A stretch of DNA of 64,000 nt from Teichococcus aerophilus. Its GTDB lineage: Bacteria > Pseudomonadota > Alphaproteobacteria > Acetobacterales > Acetobacteraceae. A program made the position numbers and the translations under genes. A model generated the notes under the pieces. That model did no database searches. It was not told where the DNA came from and worked only from the letters and a program-made list of their open reading frames with translations. Numbering within the stretch: position 1 is the stretch's first letter; each line of letters opens with the position of its first letter. Below are positions 53,999 through 64,000 of this stretch, in pieces. The stretch lies in NCBI RefSeq assembly GCF_014490485.1, contig NZ_JACTVA010000011.1, positions 18,300 through 82,299 on the forward strand, written 5' to 3'.

Positions 53999-56890
53999 TT
54001 AGGACAGGCCGAGCGCGGAGCGCACCAGGGCTTCCTGCTGCTGCTGATGAACCTTGGCGGAACCGGTGGCCGGGCTCGCCGCTTCCTCACGGCCGACATA
54101 GGTCGGGCGCTTCGCCTTGATGTCGAGGTCCTTCAGCACCTTCTCGATGCGTCGGTCCACGAAGGTCCAGGCGCCCATGTTCTCGGGCTCCTCCTGGCAC
54201 CAGACGATCTCGGCGTTCTTATACTCAGCCAGGACACGCGCCAGCGTGACGCGCGGGAACGGATACATCTGCTCCAGCCGCACGACGGCCACGTCCTGCA
54301 CGCCCTTGTCGCGGCGCTCCTGCACCAGGTCGTAGTAGACCTTGCCCGTGCAGATGACGACGCGCTTCACTTTGTCCGACGCCGCGATGGCATCGGTCTC
54401 GGGGATCACGGTCTGGAAGTGGCTGCCGGGTGCGAAATCGGCCAGGCTGCTGACGGCCAGCTTGTGCCGCAGCAGCGACTTCGGCGTCATGACGATCAGC
54501 GGCTTGCGGTAGTTGCGCTTCAGCTGGCGGCGCAGCGCGTGATAGTAGTTCGCCGGCGTCGTGAAGTTGCAGACGGCCATGTTGCGTTCGGCGCAGAGCT
54601 GCAGGTAGCGCTCCAGCCGGGCGGAGGAATGCTCCGGCCCCTGCCCTTCATAGCCATGCGGCAGCAGCATCACGAGGCCGGACATGCGCAGCCACTTTGT
54701 CTCGGCCGAGGCGATGAACTGGTCGATCACCACCTGGGCGCCGTTGGCGAAGTCGCCGAACTGGCCTTCCCACAGCGTCAGGGTCTGCGGGTCGGCCAGG
54801 GTGTAGCCGTAGTCGAAGCCGAGCACGCCCATCTCGCTCAGCAGCGAGTTGAAGGCTTCCATCCGGGACTGGCCGTCGCGGATGTTGTTCAGCGGCATGT
54901 ATTCCGCCTGGTTGGTCTGGTCGATCAGCACGCAATGGCGGTGGCTGAAGGTGCCACGCTGCACGTCCTCGCCCGAGAGGCGGATGCGGTGGCCTTCCAG
55001 CAGCAGCGTGCCGAAGGCCAGCGCCTCGCCCGTCGCCCAGTCGATGCCCTCGCCGGTCTCGATGGCGTTCTTCTTCGCCTCGAGCTGACGGGTGATCTTG
55101 GAGTTGGCGTTGAAGTCCGCCGGCACGCGGGAGAGGGCTGCGCCAACCTCGCGCAGCGTATCCAGCGCCACGGCGGTGCCGTCCTCCTTCTCCTCCTCCT
55201 CGGACCCGGCGGCCTTCAGGCCGGACCAGTGGCCTTCCAGCCAGTCCGCCTTGTTCGGCTTGAAGGTCTGGGCGGCCTGGTAGGCGTCCTCGAGCTGGGC
55301 GTTGAACGCGTCCAGCATCGCCTTGCTGTCCTCGGCCGGCACGGCGCCGGAGGCGGCCAGACGCTCCGCGTACAGGGTACGGGTCGTCTTGGTCTCCTTG
55401 ATGCGGGCGTACATCAGGGGCTGGGTGAATGCGGGCTCGTCGGTCTCGTTATGGCCGTGGCGGCGGTAGCAGACGATGTCCAGCACCACGTCGGCAGCGA
55501 ACTTCATGCGATACTCGGCGGCCATGCGGGCGCAGAACACCACCGCTTCCGGGTCGTCGCCATTCACATGCAGGATCGGCGCCTGCACGGACTTGGCCAC
55601 GTCGGTGCAGTACAGGCCGGAATAGGCGTGCACCGGCACCGTGGTGAAGCCGATCTGGTTGTTGGTGACGACGTGCACGGTGCCGCCGGTGCGGTAGCCG
55701 ATGAGCTGGCTCATCGCCAGCGTCTCATAGACCACGCCCTGGCCGGCGAAGGCGGCATCGCCATGCAGCAGGATGGCCATGACCGAGCTGCGGGCCTTGG
55801 TGTCGCCGGACATGTCCTGCCGCGCGCGCACCTTGCCCACCACCACGGGGTCCACGACCTCGAGATGCGACGGGTTGGGCTGCAGGGACAGATGGACCTG
55901 GCGGCCACCGATCTCGATATCGGTGGAGGTACCGAGGTGGTACTTCACGTCGCCGGAGCCCTGGACGTCGTCCGGATTGGCGGAGACGCCCTTGAACTCG
56001 GCGAAGATGCGCGTGTAGGGCTTCTTCACCACGTTCACGAGCGTGTTCAGCCGGCCGCGATGGGCCATGCCGATGACGATCTCGCTGGTCCCGCCGGCGG
56101 CCGCGGCCTCGATGACCGTCTGCACCGCCGGGATGGTGACCTCGCCGCCCTCAAGCCCGAAGCGCTTGGTGCCGACATACTTCTTGGCGCAGAAGGCCTC
56201 GAAGCCCTCGGCCTCGGTCAGCTGCTGCAGGATCTGGCGCTTGGCGCCGGCATCGAAGCTGTTGGACCAGGGCGCGCCCTCGATCCGCTGCTGGATCCAG
56301 GATTTCTGCTCCGGGTCCTGGATGTGCATGAACTCGACACCGATCGGGCCGCAATAGCTGGCGCGGCAGGTCGCGATGATCTCGCGCAGCGTCGCCGTCT
56401 CCTTGCCCAGCACGCGGTCGATGAAGATCGGCCGGTCCATGTCAGCGTCGGAGAAGCCGTAGGTCTTCGGGTCCAGCTCCGGATGGGCCTTGGGCACCTG
56501 CAGGTGCAGCGGGTCCAGCTGGGCCTCCAGATGGCCGCGCACGCGGTAGGCGCGGATCAGCATCAGGGCGCGCAGCGAATCCAGCACCTGAGCGCGGGCG
56601 GCGGCCGGGTCGGCGGCAGCGGCGGGCGCGGCGCCCGGCTTGCCAGCCTTCTTGGGGTCCAGCTTCGGCGCCTCGGGCTCCGGCGCGAAGCCGCCGCGCG
56701 GGCGCGGGGCCCAGGAGGCACCGGTCGCGTTCTGCATGACGGCGATGGCGTCGTCGCCCAGGGCTGCGAACAGCTCCTGGAAAGACGGGTCCACGCTGTC
56801 CGGCTGATCCACCCAGCGGGCATAGAGATCGGCGAGGAAGGCGGCATTCGCCCCCGTCATCGCACTCGCCAGGATGTCGATACCGGCCAT
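53999..56890 (-). CDS. sucA: 2-oxoglutarate dehydrogenase E1
   Basis: This is the thiamine-diphosphate decarboxylase component, 963 residues, normal for the family. The ThDP motif GDAAFAGQGVVYE...NNQIGFTT and the substrate-pocket region GMAHRGRLN are intact. The N-terminus ANAAFLADLYARWVDQPDSVDPSFQELF is the E2-binding segment. A perfect inverted repeat with 8-bp arms lies just upstream (56904-56926). Confidence 0.97.
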   Translation of the reverse strand: MAGIDILASAMTGANAAFLADLYARWVDQPDSVDPSFQELFAALGDDAIAVMQNATGASWAPRPRGGFAPEPEAPKLDPKKAGKPGAAPAAAADPAAARAQVLDSLRALMLIRAYRVRGHLEAQLDPLHLQVPKAHPELDPKTYGFSDADMDRPIFIDRVLGKETATLREIIATCRASYCGPIGVEFMHIQDPEQKSWIQQRIEGAPWSNSFDAGAKRQILQQLTEAEGFEAFCAKKYVGTKRFGLEGGEVTIPAVQTVIEAAAAGGTSEIVIGMAHRGRLNTLVNVVKKPYTRIFAEFKGVSANPDDVQGSGDVKYHLGTSTDIEIGGRQVHLSLQPNPSHLEVVDPVVVGKVRARQDMSGDTKARSSVMAILLHGDAAFAGQGVVYETLAMSQLIGYRTGGTVHVVTNNQIGFTTVPVHAYSGLYCTDVAKSVQAPILHVNGDDPEAVVFCARMAAEYRMKFAADVVLDIVCYRRHGHNETDEPAFTQPLMYARIKETKTTRTLYAERLAASGAVPAEDSKAMLDAFNAQLEDAYQAAQTFKPNKADWLEGHWSGLKAAGSEEEEKEDGTAVALDTLREVGAALSRVPADFNANSKITRQLEAKKNAIETGEGIDWATGEALAFGTLLLEGHRIRLSGEDVQRGTFSHRHCVLIDQTNQAEYMPLNNIRDGQSRMEAFNSLLSEMGVLGFDYGYTLADPQTLTLWEGQFGDFANGAQVVIDQFIASAETKWLRMSGLVMLLPHGYEGQGPEHSSARLERYLQLCAERNMAVCNFTTPANYYHALRRQLKRNYRKPLIVMTPKSLLRHKLAVSSLADFAPGSHFQTVIPETDAIAASDKVKRVVICTGKVYYDLVQERRDKGVQDVAVVRLEQMYPFPRVTLARVLAEYKNAEIVWCQEEPENMGAWTFVDRRIEKVLKDLDIKAKRPTYVGREEAASPATGSAKVHQQQQEALVRSALGLS

Positions 56891-56903
56891 CAGATCCTCC
56901 TCG

Positions 56904-56926
56904 CTTCACCCGCTCCTGGGGTGAAG
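56904..56926. promoter_or_regulatory. Inverted repeat in the sucA leader
   Basis: A perfect repeat with arms CTTCACCC/GGGTGAAG and a 7-base loop sits 14 bases upstream of the sucA start. It could be a leader hairpin near the ribosome binding site or a protein binding site. It is recognised by symmetry only. Confidence 0.35.
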
Positions 56927-57036
56927 CGGCTTTCCTCAATCACGGGCGTCACATAACGCAGCGCCGCCCCTGATATAGGGACGGCGTGCATGAACATAGA
57001 ATGTATGGCGGCGTAATGGCAGCCACCCGGAAGGCG

Positions 57037-57055
57037 CGGCCCCATTTTGGGGCCG
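57037..57055 (-). terminator. Hairpin after sucD
   Basis: A perfect 8-bp stem (CGGCCCCA) with a 3-base T loop lies about 40 bases beyond the sucD stop. It has no T tract on minus, so partial termination or an mRNA end between sucCD and sucAB is only a possibility. Confidence 0.4.
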
Positions 57056-57093
57056 GCCTTGGCCGGGCTCGCCTTGTCGCGCCGCCGGCAGCA

Positions 57094-57984
57094 TCAGCCG
57101 CGCAGGGCCTTCACCATGGTCGAGCCCAGCGCCGCCGGGCTGTCGGCCACATGGATGCCGGCCGAGCGCATGGCGTCCATCTTGGCTTCCGCGGTGTCCT
57201 TGCCGCCGGAGATGACGGCGCCGGCATGGCCCATGCGGCGGCCCGGAGGGGCCGTCGCACCAGCAATGAACCCGACGACCGGCTTGTAGTTCTTGGAGCC
57301 GGCCTTGTTTTCGCGGCCCAGGAACTCGGCGGCCTGGATCTCGGACTGGCCACCGATCTCACCGATCATGACGATCTGGTGGGTGTCGGGGTCGGCCAGG
57401 AACATCTCCAGCACTTCCGTGAAGTCCATGCCCTTCACCGGGTCGCCACCGATGCCGACGCAGGTGGACTGGCCCAGCTTGGCCGCCGTCGTCTGCGCCA
57501 CGGCCTCATAGGTCAGCGTGCCCGAGCGGGACACGATGCCGACGGAACCCGGCAGGTGGATATGGCCCGGCATGATGCCGATCTTGCAGGCACCCGGGGT
57601 GATCACGCCCGGGCAATTCGGCCCGACCAGGCGGGACTTGCTGCCGGAGAGGGCGCGCTTGACCTTGATCATGTCGATCACCGGGATGCCCTCAGTGATG
57701 CAGATGATCAGCGGGATCTCGGCGTCGATCGCCTCCAGGATGGAGTCGGCGGCGAACGGCGGCGGCACGTAGATGACGGAGGCGTTGGCGCCCGTCTGTT
57801 CCGCGCACTCGGCCACGGTGTTGAACACCGGCAGGTTCAGGTGGGTCTGGCCACCCTTGCCCGGCGTCACGCCGCCCACATAGTTGGAGCCGTAGGCGAT
57901 GCCCTGCTCGGCGTGGAAGGTACCCTGAGAGCCGGTAAAGCCCTGGGTCATCACCTTCGTATTGGCGTCGACGAGAATGGCCAT
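57094..57984 (-). CDS. sucD: Succinyl-CoA synthetase alpha subunit
   Basis: This subunit binds CoA and carries the phosphohistidine, 296 residues. The CoA site region [13 protein letters not shown] opens the protein and the active His is in [10 protein letters not shown]. It starts one base after sucC ends. Confidence 0.97.
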   Translation of the reverse strand: MAILVDANTKVMTQGFTGSQGTFHAEQGIAYGSNYVGGVTPGKGGQTHLNLPVFNTVAECAEQTGANASVIYVPPPFAADSILEAIDAEIPLIICITEGIPVIDMIKVKRALSGSKSRLVGPNCPGVITPGACKIGIMPGHIHLPGSVGIVSRSGTLTYEAVAQTTAAKLGQSTCVGIGGDPVKGMDFTEVLEMFLADPDTHQIVMIGEIGGQSEIQAAEFLGRENKAGSKNYKPVVGFIAGATAPPGRRMGHAGAVISGGKDTAEAKMDAMRSAGIHVADSPAALGSTMVKALRG

Positions 57985-57985
57985 A

Positions 57986-59182
<1,197 letters not shown>

Positions 59183-59275
59183 CCGCTCACCCTTTGAATG
59201 GGGCTGTACGACCGAAGCCCGGCCGAGAAGGCGGCCGGGGCGTCAGCCCCAGCCCCCAGGGGTTCGAAGTCGGTA

Positions 59276-60679
<1,404 letters not shown>

Positions 60680-61168
60680 TCAGAGCGGCATGCACCGCAC
60701 GATGTCGTCATGGCCGCGCGCCAGGGTGGACATGGTGCCCGCCGGGCAGTCCCGCTGCTCGCCCGAGGCCGTCGGCAGGCCGGACTGCCAGGAGGTCAGC
60801 CGCGCGCCGCCCGAAGTCATGCCGGAGCGCTGCGCCGTAACGGTGCGGCTGTTGCGGCTGCTGTTGCCGGTGGCCTTCGCCACGCGGCGGTTGTTGTTGC
60901 GGGCCGTCGCCTGCTGCTGCTGGCGGGTGGCCGGGCGCGCCACGCGGGACGTCACCTGCCGCGCCGTCGCCTGCGGGCGGGAGGTGGTGCGGGCGGCCGC
61001 GCGCTGCGGCGCCGCGGCCTGCCGGCTGGCGGTGCGGGTGGACGAAGCCTGCACGGGCTTCACGACCTTACCGGCCCGCGCTTCCGGCCGGCGGCTGCTG
61101 GCATCGGCGGACGGCGCCGCCATCGTGATGGCGAATAGGCTGAACAGGCAGACAGCAATCCAACGCAT
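60680..61168 (-). CDS. Secreted Arg-rich low-complexity protein of unknown function
   Basis: This is a 162-residue protein with a clear Sec signal (MRWIAVCLFSLFAITMAAPSADA). The mature part is built from Ala, Thr, Ser, Gln and Arg in loose xxR steps (TSRPQATARQVTSRVARPATRQ). I count 22 Arg but only 3 Lys after the signal. A short ordered C-terminus has two cysteines (DCPAGTMSTL...VRCMPL). I recognise no domain. High basic charge suggests binding to envelope polymers or nucleic acid, but this is a guess. A GGGGG precedes the ATG at 61168; the longer frame to 61381 runs into zapE and is a shadow. Confidence 0.7.
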   Translation of the reverse strand: MRWIAVCLFSLFAITMAAPSADASSRRPEARAGKVVKPVQASSTRTASRQAAAPQRAAARTTSRPQATARQVTSRVARPATRQQQQATARNNNRRVAKATGNSSRNSRTVTAQRSGMTSGGARLTSWQSGLPTASGEQRDCPAGTMSTLARGHDDIVRCMPL

Positions 61169-61239
61169 GGCAAATACCCCCAAAAACTCGTTTCCCAGGA
61201 TCAACCGGTCCCCCCCGGGACCGGCAGGCCGCCCACGCC

Positions 61240-62427
61240 TCAGGTGAGGTGCGGCAAGCCCAGATAATCCTGGCTCTGCATCTCCATCAGGCGCGACGCT
61301 GTCCGCTGGAACATCGCCGCGTTCTCTCCCTGCTCGTAAAGCTGGTCCGGCACCGCCGCGGCGGAGGCGACCAGCTTGCACCGGTGTTCGTAGAGCGTGT
61401 CCACCAGCGTGATGAAGCGGCGGGCCCGGTCGAAATTATCCGGCCCCAGCCGTGGCACCCCGTCCAGCACCAGGGTGTGGTAATGCGTCGAAAAGGCCAG
61501 GTAGTCGGCCGGTCCCAGCGGCTTGCCGCACAGCGCGTCGAAATCCGCGCGCGCGACACCCCCGACCGCCTGGGGCACTTCGATCTGCCGCCCCAGCACC
61601 GCCAGGGTCTTGGGCTGGCCGTGCCGCTGCCCGGTCAGCTCGTAGAAGGCATTGTCCAGCGCCCGCTCGGCGCGGCCATCGGCCGGCACGTGCCAGGTGG
61701 GCAGGCCGTGGATACGGTCCCGCCGGTAGTCCTGCGCCGATTGCAGGTACAGCACCGCCACCTTCTGCTGGATCAGATGGATGAAGGGCAGGAAGGCATC
61801 GCGCCCCGGCTTGCCCTTGAACAGGTCGGCCGGCGCGGTGTTGGAGGTGGCGACCATCACCACGCCCTTGGCGAACAGCGCCTCAAACAACCGGCCGAGG
61901 ATCATGGCATCGGTGATGTCATGCACCTGGAATTCGTCGAAGCACAGCAGCGCGGCATCATCGGCGATGCTGTCGGCCAGCGGCGGGATCGGGTCGGCAT
62001 CGTGGCCGTTCTGCTTCCGCCAGGCATGGATGCGGGCGTGGCATTCCTGCATGAACTGGTGGAAGTGGATGCGGCGCTTCCGCGGCACGTCGGCGCAATC
62101 GAAGAACAGGTCCATGAGCATGGACTTCCCGCGCCCCACCTCGCCAACCATGTACAGGCCCTGCGGTGCGTTGCCCGGCGCTTCGTCGACCGGCTTGCGG
62201 CGGAAGAAGCGGCTCATGAAACCGCCGCCAGGCTTGTCGGGTTCTTCCTGCCGGGGCTCGTAGCCGCGCAGGCGGCGCCAGAGATCCTGCAAGGTCTCCG
62301 CGGCCAGCTCCTGGGCGCTGTCGGCGCGCAGCACCCCGGCCGCTACCCTCGCGCGGTAAGCGGGCAGTGGTCCTTCTGCTGTCGTCGGGAGGCGCTGGGC
62401 CTCCGCCGGCGTGATAGGGCCATCCAT
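61240..62427 (-). CDS. zapE: Cell division protein ZapE (AFG1-like ATPase)
   Basis: This is a P-loop ATPase, 395 residues, that in E. coli acts at the division ring; homologues include mitochondrial AFG1/LACE1. Walker A is GEVGRGKSMLMDLFF, and the AFG1 signature KRRIHFHQFMQECH and Walker B LLCFDEFQVHDITDAM are intact. I prefer the ATG at 62427 (MDGPITPAEA); upstream starts at 62475 and 62457 exist. A zapE gene between sdh and mdh is common in Alphaproteobacteria. Confidence 0.93.
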   Translation of the reverse strand: MDGPITPAEAQRLPTTAEGPLPAYRARVAAGVLRADSAQELAAETLQDLWRRLRGYEPRQEEPDKPGGGFMSRFFRRKPVDEAPGNAPQGLYMVGEVGRGKSMLMDLFFDCADVPRKRRIHFHQFMQECHARIHAWRKQNGHDADPIPPLADSIADDAALLCFDEFQVHDITDAMILGRLFEALFAKGVVMVATSNTAPADLFKGKPGRDAFLPFIHLIQQKVAVLYLQSAQDYRRDRIHGLPTWHVPADGRAERALDNAFYELTGQRHGQPKTLAVLGRQIEVPQAVGGVARADFDALCGKPLGPADYLAFSTHYHTLVLDGVPRLGPDNFDRARRFITLVDTLYEHRCKLVASAAAVPDQLYEQGENAAMFQRTASRLMEMQSQDYLGLPHLT

Positions 62428-62595
62428 CGCGTTGCGGCATAGCCTCTTGGCCGGCATCCGGCAACCGTGATGCATGAAGACCGCCTGCGAAGTCGTTGCT
62501 CAAAAAGGAAACTTAGCCGCTCTCATGCCGGTGATGCATCTATCGGCACCGGCAATGGTTAATCATCCGTTGAGAATAATAAAAGGGAATTCACC

Positions 62596-62859
62596 ATGAT
62601 CGACAAGACGAAGATCCAGGAACACGCTGAAATCGTCGGCTCGTGCGGCAATCATGTCGGGACGGTCGATCACCTCGAAGGTGATTTCATCAAGTTGACC
62701 CGCAACGATTCCGCCGACGGGCAACACCATTACCTGCCGTTGAGCGCCGTCGCGGATGTCGACGGAGAAAAAGTGGTCACTACGATGAACCACAAGGCTG
62801 CGTTGTCTTTGCTGCAGGACCGACCGGAATCCGGCGCCGGTGGCTTCGCCGCCGTCTGA
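62596..62859 (+). CDS. DUF2171 domain protein
   Basis: This is a small 87-residue soluble protein of the DUF2171 type (MIDKTKIQEHAEIVGSCGNHVGTVDHLEGDFIKLTR), a PRC-barrel-like fold with the HHYLPLSAV motif. The function is unknown; relatives occur in stress-linked settings. It is the only plus-strand gene in this end of the window. The ATG follows AAGGGA at 7 bases. It is less GC-rich in its leader (62560-62595). Confidence 0.8.
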   Translation: MIDKTKIQEHAEIVGSCGNHVGTVDHLEGDFIKLTRNDSADGQHHYLPLSAVADVDGEKVVTTMNHKAALSLLQDRPESGAGGFAAV

Positions 62860-63022
62860 AGCGGCCCAAGGGCGGGGTAGAAATATCGTCGGCCCCTCGC
62901 CTTTTCTTTCGTGCCGCGTGCCGGCCAAGACCGTGAGCGCAGCCACTTCGCCTTGCAGCCAGGGCTGCTGCTGACATCGCCGCCGTGATGCGGCATCCCG
63001 GAAAGCGCGCCTCCCGGGCATG

Positions 63023-63060
63023 AAAAAGCCCCGACGGATTTGCATCCGGCGGGGCTTTTT
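63023..63060. terminator. Bidirectional terminator between DUF2171 gene and sdhB
   Basis: A long stem starting AAAAAGCCCCG and ending CGGGGCTTTTT, with one internal A-G mismatch and a TTGC loop, gives a T run in both directions. It lies 21 bases beyond the sdhB stop and serves it on minus; on plus it can also end the DUF2171 transcript. Confidence 0.88.
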
Positions 63061-63081
63061 CGGCCGACCCGTGAGGGTGGC

Positions 63082-63867
63082 TCAGCTCTGGCGCTCGACC
63101 ATCATCGACTTGATGCTGCCAATGGCCTCGGCGGGGTTCAGCCCCTTCGGGCAGGTCGCCGTGCAGTTCATGATGGTATGGCAGCGGTACAGCCGGAACG
63201 GATCTTCCAGGTTGTCCAGCCGCTCACCCGTCGCCTCGTCGCGCGAATCGGCGATCCAGCGATAGGCCTGCAGCAGCACGGCCGGGCCGAGGTAGCGGTC
63301 GCCGTTCCACCAGTAGGACGGGCAGGCGGTGGAGCAGCAGAAGCACAGGATGCACTCCCACAGCCCGTCCAGCTTGGCGCGCTCTTCCTTGGACTGCAGC
63401 CGCTCGCCATCCGGCGGCGGGGCCGTGTCGGACTTCAGCCAGGGCTCGACCGAGCGGAGCTGCGCGTAGATCTGGCTGAGGTCCGGCACCAGGTCCTTCA
63501 CCACCGGCATGTGCGGCAGCGGGGTGATGCGGACATCCGCCTTCTTCACGTCCTCGATCGGCTTCAGGCAGGCCAGCGTGTTCATGCCGTCGATGTTCAT
63601 CGCGCAGGAACCGCAGATGCCCTCGCGGCAGGAACGACGGAACGTCAGCGTCGTGTCCGTCTCGTTCTTGATCTTGATCAGCGCGTCCAGAACCATCGGG
63701 CCGCACTTGTCGAGGTCGAGCTCGTAAGTGTCGTAGCGCGGGTTCTCCCCCGTATCGGGGTCGAAGCGGTAGATCTTGAACGACTTCACGTTCGTGGCGC
63801 CCGGCTCGGCCTTATAGGTCTTGCCGGTGCCGATGGTGGAATTCTTGGGCAGCGTGAAAGTGGCCAT
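63082..63867 (-). CDS. sdhB: Succinate dehydrogenase iron-sulfur subunit
   Basis: This is the electron-transfer subunit of complex II, 261 residues. The [2Fe-2S] ligands are in CREGICGSC with a later Cys. The [4Fe-4S] and [3Fe-4S] motifs are [12 protein letters not shown] and [17 protein letters not shown]. It follows sdhA by 15 bases. Confidence 0.97.
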   Translation of the reverse strand: MATFTLPKNSTIGTGKTYKAEPGATNVKSFKIYRFDPDTGENPRYDTYELDLDKCGPMVLDALIKIKNETDTTLTFRRSCREGICGSCAMNIDGMNTLACLKPIEDVKKADVRITPLPHMPVVKDLVPDLSQIYAQLRSVEPWLKSDTAPPPDGERLQSKEERAKLDGLWECILCFCCSTACPSYWWNGDRYLGPAVLLQAYRWIADSRDEATGERLDNLEDPFRLYRCHTIMNCTATCPKGLNPAEAIGSIKSMMVERQS

Positions 63868-63882
63868 GAACCCGCTCCTTCC

Positions 63883-64000
63883 TCAGTACACGCGCGGCTT
63901 GGGCGGGAAGACCTGGACCTCGTTGGTCAAGGTCCGCATCTTCACGTCGCGGTAGTCGAGGGTGACGTTGTAGTTGTCGTCGACCTTGGCCAGGGTGTGC
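63883..64000 (-). CDS. sdhA: Succinate dehydrogenase flavoprotein subunit, C-terminal fragment
   Basis: Only the last 38 codons are in the window; the rest lies beyond the right edge. The visible protein ends NVTLDYRDVKMRTL...VFPPKPRVY, the typical SdhA C-terminus. It is truncated by the window boundary, not broken. Confidence 0.93.
   Translation of the reverse strand, partial: HTLAKVDDNYNVTLDYRDVKMRTLTNEVQVFPPKPRVY

Overview
The window is a GC-rich chromosomal segment of an alphaproteobacterium. Gene content and order (tig-clpP-clpX-lon-hupB, then tRNAs, then nuoA-N-birA-coaX-rnj; atpHAGDC; sdh-zapE-mdh-sucCDAB-lpd) fit Acetobacteraceae, and a Roseomonas-like organism is my best guess. That genus call is an inference from gene order, protein flavour and base composition; I could not run a search. 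The window is almost entirely core energy metabolism and protein quality control, with small accessory insertions between the conserved blocks. I see no prophage, transposase, CRISPR array or rRNA operon.

Layout from left to right. (1) 284-18080, minus strand: the complete 14-subunit respiratory complex I operon nuoABCDEFGHIJKLMN, followed by birA, coaX and rnj (RNase J). Many of the junctions are overlapping stop/start codons. (2) 18258-18548: a perfect terminator hairpin, tRNA-Asp(GTC) and tRNA-Val(TAC). (3) 18572-25251, minus: hupB, lon, clpX, clpP and tig, the folding and proteolysis block, then tRNA-Leu(TAG). (4) 25553-29383: a class I/II aminotransferase on plus, and an orphan AceE-like (homodimeric E1) thiamine-diphosphate enzyme on minus. 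(5) 29601-33972, minus: thrC, then an M16 processing peptidase translationally coupled to PmbA/TldE. (6) 34319-35512: a Tat-exported GH10 xylanase. (7) 35673-40583, minus: the F1 ATP synthase operon atpHAGDC. (8) 40787-43075: priA on minus, divergent from fsa-like transaldolase, DUF484 and xerC on plus. (9) 45778-49196, minus: a membrane-stress-like module whose three members match the E. coli yjfJ/yjfK/yjfL families (PspA-like coiled coil, DUF2491, DUF350). Its DUF2491 protein carries a large Gly/Ser/Tyr-rich export-side extension. (10) 49862-60229: TCA cycle genes lpdA, sucB, sucA, sucD, sucC and mdh on minus, interrupted by an AraC-GyrI regulator and a small membrane protein. (11) 60680-64000: an Arg-rich secreted protein, zapE, a DUF2171 gene, sdhB and the 3' end of sdhA.

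Metabolically the window joins TCA enzymes (2-oxoglutarate dehydrogenase, succinyl-CoA synthetase, succinate dehydrogenase, malate dehydrogenase) to complex I and the F1 part of ATP synthase. BirA and CoaX supply biotinylation and CoA.

The main unexplained structure is a family of about 215-245 bp intergenic repeats at 26729-26946, 34046-34289, 45464-45704 and 49566-49780, with half copies at 32330-32460 and 49433-49565. The full copies end in inverted repeats of about 35 bp. Each end is itself a hairpin followed by a T-rich tract pointing into the element, so each unit looks like a dispersed two-way transcription terminator. The copies at 34046 and 45464 lie in opposite orientation and align over their whole length, including the interior. 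I know of no described family that matches it.
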